From Beijerinckiaceae bacterium (GTDB lineage Bacteria; Pseudomonadota; Alphaproteobacteria; Rhizobiales; Beijerinckiaceae), in the NCBI GenBank assembly GCA_027533425.1, contig JAPZUD010000001.1, positions 558,001 to 622,000 on the forward strand: DNA of 64,000 bases, read 5' to 3'. This document shows, in pieces, positions 49,454 to 57,620 of the stretch. The position numbers and the translations under genes were made by a program. How positions within the stretch are numbered: the stretch's first letter is position 1; each line of letters opens with the position of its first letter. The notes below the pieces were generated by a model. That model was given only the letters and a program-made list of their open reading frames with translations. It was not told where the DNA came from and did no database searches.

Positions 49454-50404
49454 ATGAGCAAGACCGCATTTCTGTTTCCGGGGCAGGGCAGCCAGGCCGT
49501 CGGCATGGGCAAGGCGCTCGCGGAAGCCTTTCCGGCCGCGCGCGCCATTTTCGCCGAGGTCGATGACGCCCTCGGCCAGAAGCTCTCCACCCTGATGTTC
49601 GAGGGGCCGGAAGACCAGCTGACGCTGACCGCCAATGCCCAGCCGGCGCTGATGGCCCACAGCCTCGCGGTGATCCGCGTGCTCGAGGCCGAGAAGGGCC
49701 TCGACCTGGCCGCCTCCGCCGCTTTCGTGGCCGGCCACAGCCTCGGCGAATATTCCGCCCTCGCGGCGGCCGGCGCGCTCTCGATCAGCGAAACGGCGAA
49801 GCTGCTCCGCATCCGCGGTGATGCCATGCAGGCCGCCGTCCCGGTCGGCAAGGGCGCGATGGCCGCGCTTCTCGGCGCCGAATGGGACCTCGCCACCGAA
49901 ATCGCCGAGATCGCTGCCACCGATACCGGCCTGATCTGCGATGTCGCCAATGACAATGGCGGCGGGCAGGTCGTTCTCTCGGGCGACAAGGCCGCCGTCG
50001 ACCGCGCCTGCGAGATCGCCAAGGAAAAGGGCGTCAAGCGCGCCATTCCGCTGCCGGTCTCCGCGCCATTCCATTCCGCCCTGATGGCCCCGGCCGCCTC
50101 GGCCATGGAAGCCGCCCTCGCCAAGGCGACGATCCTTGCGCCGAAAGTGCCGGTGGTCGCCAATGTCACCGCCGGCCCGGTGAGCGACCCGGAGGCGATC
50201 CGCCGCAACCTCGTCCTGCAGGTCTGCGGCTCGGTGCGCTGGCGCGAGAGCATGGTCTGGCTCGGCGGGCAGGGCGTGACCCGCTTCGTCGAATGCGGCT
50301 CCGGCAAGGTGCTGACCGGCATCGCCAAGCGGCTGGTGGCGGGCAGCGAGGCGGCAGCGATCGGCACGCCGGAGGATGTGGCGGGGTGGCGTGGCTTGGT
50401 GTAA
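49454..50404 (+). CDS. fabD: Malonyl-CoA:ACP transacylase
   Basis: Transfers malonyl from CoA to ACP for fatty acid synthesis. It has 316 residues. The N-terminal FLFPGQGSQAVGMGK, the nucleophile serine in GHSLGEYSALAAAG (about residue 96) and the histidine in PVSAPFHSALM are intact. It begins the fab operon. The normal next gene fabG lies 646 bases on because an AT-rich insert separates them. Confidence 0.96.
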   Translation: MSKTAFLFPGQGSQAVGMGKALAEAFPAARAIFAEVDDALGQKLSTLMFEGPEDQLTLTANAQPALMAHSLAVIRVLEAEKGLDLAASAAFVAGHSLGEYSALAAAGALSISETAKLLRIRGDAMQAAVPVGKGAMAALLGAEWDLATEIAEIAATDTGLICDVANDNGGGQVVLSGDKAAVDRACEIAKEKGVKRAIPLPVSAPFHSALMAPAASAMEAALAKATILAPKVPVVANVTAGPVSDPEAIRRNLVLQVCGSVRWRESMVWLGGQGVTRFVECGSGKVLTGIAKRLVAGSEAAAIGTPEDVAGWRGLV

Positions 50405-50433
50405 GTGTTCTAGTAGACGAGCGGGATCAGGCA

Positions 50434-50868
50434 ATGATTATTGGACCTTCTATGCTCCCAAGTGCCAAGCTTGGACTGGTCGGGGCTCTGATGATCGGGT
50501 TTGGGGTTTTCTTTTTATGCAATTACGAAACGTCTACAATTTTAAGAAGACACTCTGAGCCAACACCGATAGCCAATCTAGTTATTGCTCCATTTTTCAT
50601 CGCATTGGGATCATGGTGTATTTATATGGGAATCACTCCATTGATTAAAGGAATACCCCGAATAGAAATTCAAAACAAATTTATTGAAATAAACAATATG
50701 AATAGAATATATTGGGAAAATATTTTCAGTTTTGAATTCATCGATGAAATGATATATATTAATTTGAAAGACAAAACAAAAGTCTCAATTCCGGAAGGAA
50801 TAAGTATAAATTATCGTCATTTGTTTGATGTATTGAATTCAGAATTACAGAAAAACACATCATCATAA
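50434..50868 (+). CDS. AT-rich inserted gene: two-helix membrane protein, STM3941/PH-like
   Basis: Protein of 144 residues with two membrane segments (about 8-30 and 45-66) and a soluble C-terminal half. The C-terminal half, with a strand pattern (PRIEIQNKFIEINNMNRIYW, then IFSFEFIDEMIYINLKD), resembles the PH-like fold of STM3941-type membrane proteins. This is a resemblance, not an identification. The gene and its 3' flank are strikingly AT-rich compared with everything around, so it was very probably acquired. It splits the fabD-fabG pair without damaging either. The ATG at 50434 has no strong ribosome site. Confidence 0.7.
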   Translation: MIIGPSMLPSAKLGLVGALMIGFGVFFLCNYETSTILRRHSEPTPIANLVIAPFFIALGSWCIYMGITPLIKGIPRIEIQNKFIEINNMNRIYWENIFSFEFIDEMIYINLKDKTKVSIPEGISINYRHLFDVLNSELQKNTSS

Positions 50869-50937
50869 CGCTTTATTAAATTTATGATGTTCTTTATTTA
50901 TATGATACATGAGAAGCGTGCCTTCTTCAAGCTTAAA

Positions 50938-50951
50938 TTGACATTTATAAT
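50938..50951 (+). promoter_or_regulatory. Consensus-like promoter hexamers inside the AT-rich insert
   Basis: TTGACA at 50938-50943 and TATAAT at 50946-50951 are both perfect but too close together to work as one promoter. TATAAT may be a -10 element with a poor -35 near 50923. It lies about 100 bases before fabG and could give that gene a new promoter. Confidence 0.35.
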
Positions 50952-51050
50952 TCGTGATGTTTTTTGAATCGCTGCTGATCAAGCACTTGCACGAAGCTTG
51001 AACTTCCGTGGTTGGAGTGACAAAAGCATCGCCATACAAGGAGCACTCCC

Positions 51051-51788
51051 ATGTTCGACCTCACTGGCAAATTCGCCCTCGTCACCGGCGCTTCGGGCGG
51101 CATCGGCGCCGCGATTGCGGAAGCCCTCCATGCGCAGGGCGCGACCCTGACCCTCTCCGGCACGCGGCGCGAGGCGCTCGAGACGCTGGCAGGCAAGCTG
51201 GGCTCGCGCTGCCATGTCGTAACGGCCAACCTGTCGGACCGTGCCTCGGTGGAAGCTTTGGTGCCGGAAGCCGAGAAGGCGATGGGCGGGCTCGACATCC
51301 TCGTCAACAATGCCGGCATCACGCGCGACAATCTCTTCATGCGCATGAAGGACGAGGAATGGGACCAGGTCCTCGCGGTGAACCTCACCTCGTCCTTCAT
51401 CCTCGCCCGCGCGGCCGTGAAGGGTATGATGAAGCGCCGTTTCGGCCGCATCATCGGCATCACCTCGGTGGTCGGCGTCACCGGCAATCCTGGCCAGGCG
51501 AATTACTGCGCCGCCAAGGCCGGCATGATCGGCATGACCAAGAGCCTCGCGGCCGAAGTGGCGAGCCGGGGCATTACCGTGAATTGCGTCGCGCCGGGCT
51601 TCATCGAAAGCGCGATGACCGAAGCGCTGAACGAGAAGCAGCGCGAGGCCATCATGGGGTCGATCCCCGCCGGCCGCATGGGCAAGGGCGAGGAGATCGC
51701 TTCCGCCGTGGCCTATCTTGCCTCGGTTGAGGCCGCCTATGTCAACGGGCAGACGCTGCACGTCAATGGCGGCATGGCCCGGATCTGA
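51051..51788 (+). CDS. fabG: 3-oxoacyl-ACP reductase
   Basis: NADPH-dependent reductase of 245 residues. The SDR motifs GASGGIGAAIAEA, NNAGITRDNLFMRM, catalytic Ser (about residue 140) and YCAAKAGMIG are intact, with the FabG-type end GQTLHVNGGMARI. An AAGGAG ribosome site precedes the ATG. It lies just downstream of the AT-rich insert. Confidence 0.96.
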   Translation: MFDLTGKFALVTGASGGIGAAIAEALHAQGATLTLSGTRREALETLAGKLGSRCHVVTANLSDRASVEALVPEAEKAMGGLDILVNNAGITRDNLFMRMKDEEWDQVLAVNLTSSFILARAAVKGMMKRRFGRIIGITSVVGVTGNPGQANYCAAKAGMIGMTKSLAAEVASRGITVNCVAPGFIESAMTEALNEKQREAIMGSIPAGRMGKGEEIASAVAYLASVEAAYVNGQTLHVNGGMARI

Positions 51789-51804
51789 CCGGGGCGCTGG
51801 TAAA

Positions 51805-51845
51805 GCCCTGCGCGGATTTCAAGACGGTTTATCCGGGCATTTTTT
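51805..51845 (+). terminator. Possible terminator/attenuator between fabG and acpP
   Basis: CGGAT pairs with ATCCG, extended by GCCC/GGGC across a bulge, and is followed by ATTTTTT. It is 17 bases after fabG. With a 190-base gap and an own start for acpP, it may partly separate the two transcripts. Confidence 0.4.
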
Positions 51846-51979
51846 CCGCTTCATACCGCGCTGCACGTTGACTTTCGCTGCCGCGTTTGGAAGGGAAGGC
51901 GCCGGGTTGTCGTCTCCGGGTTCGATCTCGCGGGGCGATATTGTCCTGCACAACAGGTGTCTACAGAGAAGGGTTCACC

Positions 51980-52216
51980 ATGAGCGATGTCGCTGAGCGC
52001 GTGAAGAAGATTGTCATCGAGCATCTCAGCGTCGATGCCGATAAGGTCGTCGAGGGCGCGAATTTCATTGACGATCTCGGTGCCGACAGCCTCGACACGG
52101 TCGAGCTCGTGATGGCGTTCGAGGAAGAATTCGGCGTCGAGATTCCGGACGACGCGGCCGAGACGATCGTGACGGTCGGCGATGCCGTGAAGTTCCTCGA
52201 AAAGAACGCGGCCTGA
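51980..52216 (+). CDS. acpP: Acyl carrier protein
   Basis: Carrier of growing acyl chains, 78 residues. The phosphopantetheine serine is Ser37 in [16 protein letters not shown], and the acidic helix II and FLEKNAA end are normal. Usually highly expressed. It sits after a 190-base gap that probably contains its own promoter. Confidence 0.97.
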   Translation: MSDVAERVKKIVIEHLSVDADKVVEGANFIDDLGADSLDTVELVMAFEEEFGVEIPDDAAETIVTVGDAVKFLEKNAA

Positions 52217-52239
52217 GCCAGAGGCTTCCGGGAAGCGTC

Positions 52240-53505
52240 ATGCTCCGTCGGGTTGTTGTTACCGGCCTCGGAATGGTCACGCCGCTCGGTTGCGGCGTCG
52301 AGGCCAGTTGGTCGGGCATCCTCGCTGGAACATCGGCGGCAAGGCGGATCGAGACCTTCGACGTCTCCGACATTGCCGCCAAGATTGCCTGCATCATTCC
52401 TCGGGGCGAGGGGCCGAACGCCTTCCGTCCCGACGAGTGGATGGACCCCAAGGACCAGCGCAAGGTCGATGAATTCATCGTCTTCGCGATGGCCGCGGCA
52501 AAACAGGCCCTGGATGATGCCGGCTGGCATCCATCCTCCTACGATGATCAGGCCGCAACCGGCGTGATCGTCGGCTCCGGTATCGGCGGATTGACCGGGA
52601 TCAACGAAACCGCGCTGCTGCTGGCCGAAAAGGGCCCGCGCCGGATCTCGCCCTTCTTCATCCCCGGGCGCCTCATCAATCTCGCCTCCGGCTACATTTC
52701 GATTGCCCATGGCCTCAAGGGCCCCAATCATTCCGTGGTCACCGCCTGCTCGACCGGCGCCCACGCCATTGGCGATGGCGCGCGGATGATCGCCCTTGGC
52801 GATGCGGATGTCATGGTTGCCGGCGGCACGGAATCGCCGATCTCGCGGCTCTCCATGGCCGGCTTCGCCGCCTGTCGCGCGCTCTCCACCGCCTTCAACG
52901 ACGATCCGACCCGTGCATCCCGTCCCTATGACAAGGACCGGGACGGCTTCGTAATGGGCGAGGGCGCAGGCGTGGTGGTGCTTGAGGAACTCGAGCATGC
53001 CCGGGCCCGCGGCGCGCGCATCTATGCCGAGATTGTCGGTTACGGCATGTCAGGCGATGCCTATCACATCACTTCCCCTTCCGAGGATGGCGACGGCGCC
53101 TATCGCTGCATGAAAGCCGCGCTGAAGCGCGCCGGGCTCACCCCGGGCGATCTCGACTATATCAACGCCCATGGCACCTCGACTCCGCTGGGCGACGAGA
53201 TCGAGCTGGGGGCCGTGCTGCGGCTGCTCGGCAATCATGCTGGCAACATCTCCATGTCCTCGACAAAATCCTCGACCGGGCATCTGCTCGGCGCTGCCGG
53301 AGCGATCGAGGCAATCTTCTCCATCCTCGCGATCCGCGATCAGGTGGCGCCGCCGACGATCAACCTCGACAACCCCTCCGTCGAGACTACGATCGATCTG
53401 GTGCCGCACACGCCGCGCAAGCGGAAGATCGACGTGGCCCTGTCCAATTCCTTCGGGTTTGGCGGGACCAACGCCTCGCTGGTGATGCGTCGTTTCGAGG
53501 ATTGA
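52240..53505 (+). CDS. fabF: 3-oxoacyl-ACP synthase II
   Basis: Elongating condensing enzyme of 421 residues. The Cys-His-His set is clear: VTACSTGAHAIGDGA (nucleophile), NAHGTSTPLGDEIE and SSTKSSTGHLLGAAGAIE. The lysine-containing loop and GFGGTNASLVMRR end are normal. It starts 23 bases after acpP and is followed by mltG. Confidence 0.96.
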   Translation: MLRRVVVTGLGMVTPLGCGVEASWSGILAGTSAARRIETFDVSDIAAKIACIIPRGEGPNAFRPDEWMDPKDQRKVDEFIVFAMAAAKQALDDAGWHPSSYDDQAATGVIVGSGIGGLTGINETALLLAEKGPRRISPFFIPGRLINLASGYISIAHGLKGPNHSVVTACSTGAHAIGDGARMIALGDADVMVAGGTESPISRLSMAGFAACRALSTAFNDDPTRASRPYDKDRDGFVMGEGAGVVVLEELEHARARGARIYAEIVGYGMSGDAYHITSPSEDGDGAYRCMKAALKRAGLTPGDLDYINAHGTSTPLGDEIELGAVLRLLGNHAGNISMSSTKSSTGHLLGAAGAIEAIFSILAIRDQVAPPTINLDNPSVETTIDLVPHTPRKRKIDVALSNSFGFGGTNASLVMRRFED

Positions 53506-53572
53506 AGGGCATTCCCGGCGGATCCGCCGCACGTAACCCGTTTTCGCCATATTCCGAAGACATAGGCGGAGC

Positions 53573-55024
53573 ATGGCTTTCAGAATCGCCAGGGGCGTGA
53601 AGTTCCTGCGACAAGTCAAAGGCGTCTCGATGGCACCCAAGCCAGGCAAGGAAACAGGGTCGGAAAGCGGAGCAGCCGAGATACGTCGGGGCTGGTTCGG
53701 CGGCCGTCGCCGACCCGCCGAGGGCGAAGCCGTGGCTGCGCAGCCGGCACCGCCGCCGCCTCCCAAAAGGCGCAAGGGTGGTCTCGTCGCTTTGTTCTCG
53801 GGGCTGCTCACGGTGTCGCTGATCGCAGCCGTCGTGATTGCCGGCGGAATTGCCGTCGCACGGAAGGAATTTTCCAGCCCTGGCCCCTTGGTCGCCGACA
53901 AGTCGGTGATCATCGAACGCGGTTCCACGACCGAGGACATCGCCGAGCAACTGGAACGTGAAGGTGTCATCTCGCGCCCGTTCCTCCTGTGGACGGCGTT
54001 GTTTGTTCGAGATATCCAGGCCAAGTTCTCATCGGACGAAGCCACCAAGAACCGAGCAAAGTCAGGCGAATACCTGTTCCGCCGTCAGGTGACGATGAAC
54101 GAGGTCATCGAGATCATCACCTCCGGCCGGTCGGTCGAGCACACGATCACCATCCCGGAAGGCCTGACCAGCGAGCAGATCGTCGAGCGGCTGAAGGAGA
54201 ATGATCTCCTTGTTGGCGAGATTTCGCAGATCCCGGCGGAAGGAACCCTCCTGCCGGATACCTACAAGATCAACCGCGGCACCCCGCGCGAAGCCCTTCT
54301 GGCCCGTATGCAGCGCGAGCAGCGGCGCGTCCTGCAGGACATCTGGAACCGCCGGTCGAAGGAAACGCCACTGAAAAACCCGCGCGAGCTGGTTACGCTG
54401 GCTTCCATCGTCGAGAAGGAAACCGGTCGGGCCGATGAACGCAGCCGCGTCGCCGGCGTTTTCATCAACCGCCTCAACCGGAACATGAAGCTCCAGTCGG
54501 ATCCGACGATCATCTACGGCCTCGTGGGCGGCAAGGCGACATTGGGGCGGGGCATCCTCCGCTCCGAGATCGAGCGCCCGACCCCCTACAACACCTATGT
54601 GATCAACGGCCTGCCTCCGGGCCCGATCGCCAATCCCGGCCGTGCCGCCATGGAGGCGACGGCGAATCCTTCTCGCACGAAGGACGTGTTTTTCGTTGCT
54701 GATGGCACGGGTGGCCATGCCTTTGCGGAAACCCTCGAACAGCATAACCGGAACGTCGCCAGGTGGCGGCAGATCGAGGCCAGCCGGGCCGGGCAGGGCA
54801 CAGCCCCGCCGGCTGACGGCAATACCGCCCCGCCGGCTGCGGCACCACCCGCCGCCAACCGGACAAACCTCGAAGCGCCGGGCCTCGTCAGCCCCGGCAC
54901 GACAGGCGCGGTGACCGGCTTTGCGCCGGCACCGGCCGTCCGGCCGGCGCCCGTTGCTCCCGCCGCGCGCCCTGCCAATCCGCAGCAACAGGGTCCCCGG
55001 CCAACACCCGCAGCGCCGCAATGA
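53573..55024 (+). CDS. mltG: Endolytic murein transglycosylase MltG
   Basis: Inner-membrane lytic transglycosylase of 483 residues that cuts nascent glycan strands. There is a cytoplasmic basic N-terminus, one membrane helix (about 70-92), a LysM-like domain and the YceG fold with the catalytic glutamate in LASIVEKETGRADERS. SDPTIIYGL and YNTYVINGLPPGPIANPG follow. The last 95 residues are Pro/Ala-rich and poorly conserved. The frame has a second ATG at 53630 that would still leave the membrane helix. Confidence 0.93.
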   Translation: MAFRIARGVKFLRQVKGVSMAPKPGKETGSESGAAEIRRGWFGGRRRPAEGEAVAAQPAPPPPPKRRKGGLVALFSGLLTVSLIAAVVIAGGIAVARKEFSSPGPLVADKSVIIERGSTTEDIAEQLEREGVISRPFLLWTALFVRDIQAKFSSDEATKNRAKSGEYLFRRQVTMNEVIEIITSGRSVEHTITIPEGLTSEQIVERLKENDLLVGEISQIPAEGTLLPDTYKINRGTPREALLARMQREQRRVLQDIWNRRSKETPLKNPRELVTLASIVEKETGRADERSRVAGVFINRLNRNMKLQSDPTIIYGLVGGKATLGRGILRSEIERPTPYNTYVINGLPPGPIANPGRAAMEATANPSRTKDVFFVADGTGGHAFAETLEQHNRNVARWRQIEASRAGQGTAPPADGNTAPPAAAPPAANRTNLEAPGLVSPGTTGAVTGFAPAPAVRPAPVAPAARPANPQQQGPRPTPAAPQ

Positions 55025-55091
55025 ACAGATAGCCCTCGGAACCGAATCCGCCTAGGAAACGGTCATTCAGGGCATTTTTCAGCAGGACATC

Positions 55092-55832
55092 ATGGCGCCC
55101 GGGCTTCCTTCCTCACCCCAAACGACGCTCCGGCGCGGTATCATGTTCGTGATCTCGTCGCCCTCGGGCGCAGGGAAATCCGCCCTGTCGCGCCTGCTCC
55201 TGCAGGATGACCCGGAAATCCGCCTGTCCGTTTCTGTCACCACACGGCCGCGCCGCCCGAGCGAGGTCCACGGCGTCCATTACCATTTCATCGACGTGCC
55301 CACTTTCCATCAGATGCGCGAACGTGGCGACTTGCTGGAATGGGCAGAAGTGCACGGAAATTTCTACGCCACGCCTCGGCAGCTTGTGGAACAGGCTCTC
55401 GGCGAAGGCCGGGATGTGCTGTTCGATATCGACGTCCAGGGCACGTTGCAGCTCTACGAGCGCATGCGCGAGGACGTCGTCAGCGTCTTCATCCTGCCGC
55501 CCTCGATCGCCGAATTGCAGAGCCGCCTGAAGCGCCGCGCAGAGGATTCGGATGACGTGATCCTGCGGCGGCTTCGCACCGCCGAAACCGAGATCGCCCG
55601 ATGGCAGGATTACGATTTCGTCCTGGTCAATGACGATCTTGAGCGCTGCTTCCATGAGCTGAAGCAGGTGCTTGTCGCGGAGCGAATAAAGCGGCAACAA
55701 CTCACGGATGTCCCACAGGATGAGGCGAGGAATCTGGTGAAGGATGCGGAGCGCCTGAAACGTCATCGCCAACCTCATCTTCCTGCGCTGACGGAAGCCC
55801 TTCTGAAGGATCTTCGGGCCGTCCTCTCCTGA
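55092..55832 (+). CDS. gmk: Guanylate kinase
   Basis: Phosphorylates GMP to GDP. The product is 246 residues. P-loop ISSPSGAGKSAL, the GMP-binding SVSVTTRPRRPSEVHGVHYHF and ATPRQLVEQALGEGRDVLFDIDVQG by their outer parts are normal. A C-terminal extension of about 35 residues beyond the usual end is rich in Lys/Arg/Leu. An ATG at 55143 (MFVISSPSG) is a possible shorter start. It ends directly against rsmA. Confidence 0.94.
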   Translation: MAPGLPSSPQTTLRRGIMFVISSPSGAGKSALSRLLLQDDPEIRLSVSVTTRPRRPSEVHGVHYHFIDVPTFHQMRERGDLLEWAEVHGNFYATPRQLVEQALGEGRDVLFDIDVQGTLQLYERMREDVVSVFILPPSIAELQSRLKRRAEDSDDVILRRLRTAETEIARWQDYDFVLVNDDLERCFHELKQVLVAERIKRQQLTDVPQDEARNLVKDAERLKRHRQPHLPALTEALLKDLRAVLS

Positions 55833-56672
55833 TCAGCGGGCATCCAGCGCATTGGCCAGCGCAAGGAAGGTCTCGATCGGCAATGTTTCCGGCCGTTCCG
55901 AACCATCGAGGCCGGCTGCCTCGGCAAGCTCCATCGGATCGCCGAGTGACTTGAGGCTCTGGCGGATCATCTTTCGCCGCTGCGCGAAAGCCGCGCTCGT
56001 CACCCGCTCGAGCGTTTCGAGCCGGCACCGCGCAAGGACCGGTCGGGGCACCAGCCTGACGACCGACGATGTGACCTTGGGCGGCGGTGTGAATGCTGCG
56101 GGCGGCAGGTCGAACAGGATCTTGGTCTCGCAGCGCCAGTTTGCAAGGACGCCGAGGCGGCCGTAATCATGCGGGCGCTCGGGCGTGGCGGTGATGCGCT
56201 CGGCCACCTCGCGCTGGAACATCAGCGTCATGCTCGAATAGAAGGGCGGCCAAGGCTCGGCACGCAGCCAGCCGATCAGCAGCATCGTGCCAACATTGTA
56301 GGGCAGGTTGGCAACGATGCGCGCCGGCATGCCGCCGAGGTGATCCCTCGGGTCAATCGTCAGCGCATCGCCCTCGATGATGGTCAATCTCCCGGGATAG
56401 GCATCCGCGATCTCCTGCAGGGCCGGCAGGCAGCGTGGATCGCGCTCGATGGCCACGACGCGGGCAGCGCCATGGGCAAGAAGTGCGCGCGTCAGCCCGC
56501 CGGGGCCCGGACCGATCTCGACCACAACATGATCCTCGAGGCTGCCGGCCGATCGCGCAATCTTCGACGTGATGTTGAGATCCAGCAGGAAATTCTGCCC
56601 GAGCGATTTCCGGGCGTCGAGCCCATATGCCCGGATCACCTCTCGCAGGGGCGGCAAGGCGTCGAGCATCAT
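55833..56672 (-). CDS. rsmA: 16S rRNA dimethyladenosine transferase
   Basis: Methylates A1518/A1519 of 16S rRNA (KsgA). It has 279 residues. [17 protein letters not shown], the SAM motif [16 protein letters not shown] and the catalytic [11 protein letters not shown] are intact. It lies three bases after the SurA-like gene on the same strand. In many relatives pdxA is found between them. It is absent here. Confidence 0.96.
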   Translation of the reverse strand: MMLDALPPLREVIRAYGLDARKSLGQNFLLDLNITSKIARSAGSLEDHVVVEIGPGPGGLTRALLAHGAARVVAIERDPRCLPALQEIADAYPGRLTIIEGDALTIDPRDHLGGMPARIVANLPYNVGTMLLIGWLRAEPWPPFYSSMTLMFQREVAERITATPERPHDYGRLGVLANWRCETKILFDLPPAAFTPPPKVTSSVVRLVPRPVLARCRLETLERVTSAAFAQRRKMIRQSLKSLGDPMELAEAAGLDGSERPETLPIETFLALANALDAR

Positions 56673-56675
56673 GGA

Positions 56676-57620
56676 TTACCGGAAGCGGATATCGACCTTC
56701 TTGCGGAGCGATTCGAGATAGGTCTTCGCATTCGCTGTGATCTTGCGTTCGGAGAGATCAACTGCAACCGCCGAACGCTGCGAGGCCGGGTTCTCACGTT
56801 CCTTCTTCGAGCAGACGGCCACGATCTCGATCCCTTCTCCGGAGGGCGAGGGCGGCGTCATCCGGTCAACCGGTGTGCGCTCGAAAAGCTGGCGCAGCTG
56901 CGGCGAAAGATCGGAGGACGTTCTCATGATCGGCGGCCGGATCGCAACATCCGGCAGGGACCGGATCTCGTCGAAGCCCGTCTCACAGGAATTGAACCGC
57001 GCGCGGACACTATTGGCCGCCGCCATGCGGCTCGCCGGCGATGTCCCGCGCGCCACGATGAAAACGACCGGACGCAACACGTATTCGGTAATCACGCCTT
57101 CCTTGCGCCGGCGCGCCTCGACCTCGGTTTCCAGCTCTTCATTGGTAACCTGCGAACCCCGGCGAGCCTGGTCGCGCAGAAGGACAACCCAGGCCAGATC
57201 CGCCCGGATCTTCGCCCGTAACGCAGAGGGCTGGATCCCGGCGCGCTGGAGGGCGGTTTCGAACTCTCGCTCCGACATCCGGGCGCCCTTGGCGAGCTTG
57301 CTGAATTCCTGCTCGACACCCTCTTCGGTGACTCGGTACCCGATGCGGCGTGCCTCGATCAGCTTTACCTGATCATCGATCAGCTCCTGGATCGCCGCCT
57401 TGCGGTCAAGCCGGCGCCGCTCGGTCATCGAGGCGATGCGCATCCGCTGCTCGACATCGAAGGAAGTGACGGGCGCATTATTGACCAGCGCAACCACAGC
57501 CTGCGCCGAGACCTTTGTCGGCGCGAGAACGGATGCGGCAGGCAGGATCGCGGCCATGGCAAGGGTCAGCCGGAAGGCCGCCGGCAGGCCGGCGCGCGCC
57601 GGAAGGGCAAGGGTGAGCAT
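56676..57620 (-). CDS. SurA-like periplasmic peptidyl-prolyl isomerase/chaperone
   Basis: Periplasmic protein of 314 residues with a signal peptide (cut near VSA, about residue 35). The N-terminal SurA domain is visible (VALVNNAPVTSFDVEQRMRIASM, AIQELIDDQVKLIEARRIG). The parvulin-like segment at the C-terminus is divergent, and it has fewer isomerase residues than E. coli SurA. It helps outer-membrane protein folding, including LptD, whose stop overlaps its start (TGATG). Confidence 0.88.
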   Translation of the reverse strand: MLTLALPARAGLPAAFRLTLAMAAILPAASVLAPTKVSAQAVVALVNNAPVTSFDVEQRMRIASMTERRRLDRKAAIQELIDDQVKLIEARRIGYRVTEEGVEQEFSKLAKGARMSEREFETALQRAGIQPSALRAKIRADLAWVVLLRDQARRGSQVTNEELETEVEARRRKEGVITEYVLRPVVFIVARGTSPASRMAAANSVRARFNSCETGFDEIRSLPDVAIRPPIMRTSSDLSPQLRQLFERTPVDRMTPPSPSGEGIEIVAVCSKKERENPASQRSAVAVDLSERKITANAKTYLESLRKKVDIRFR

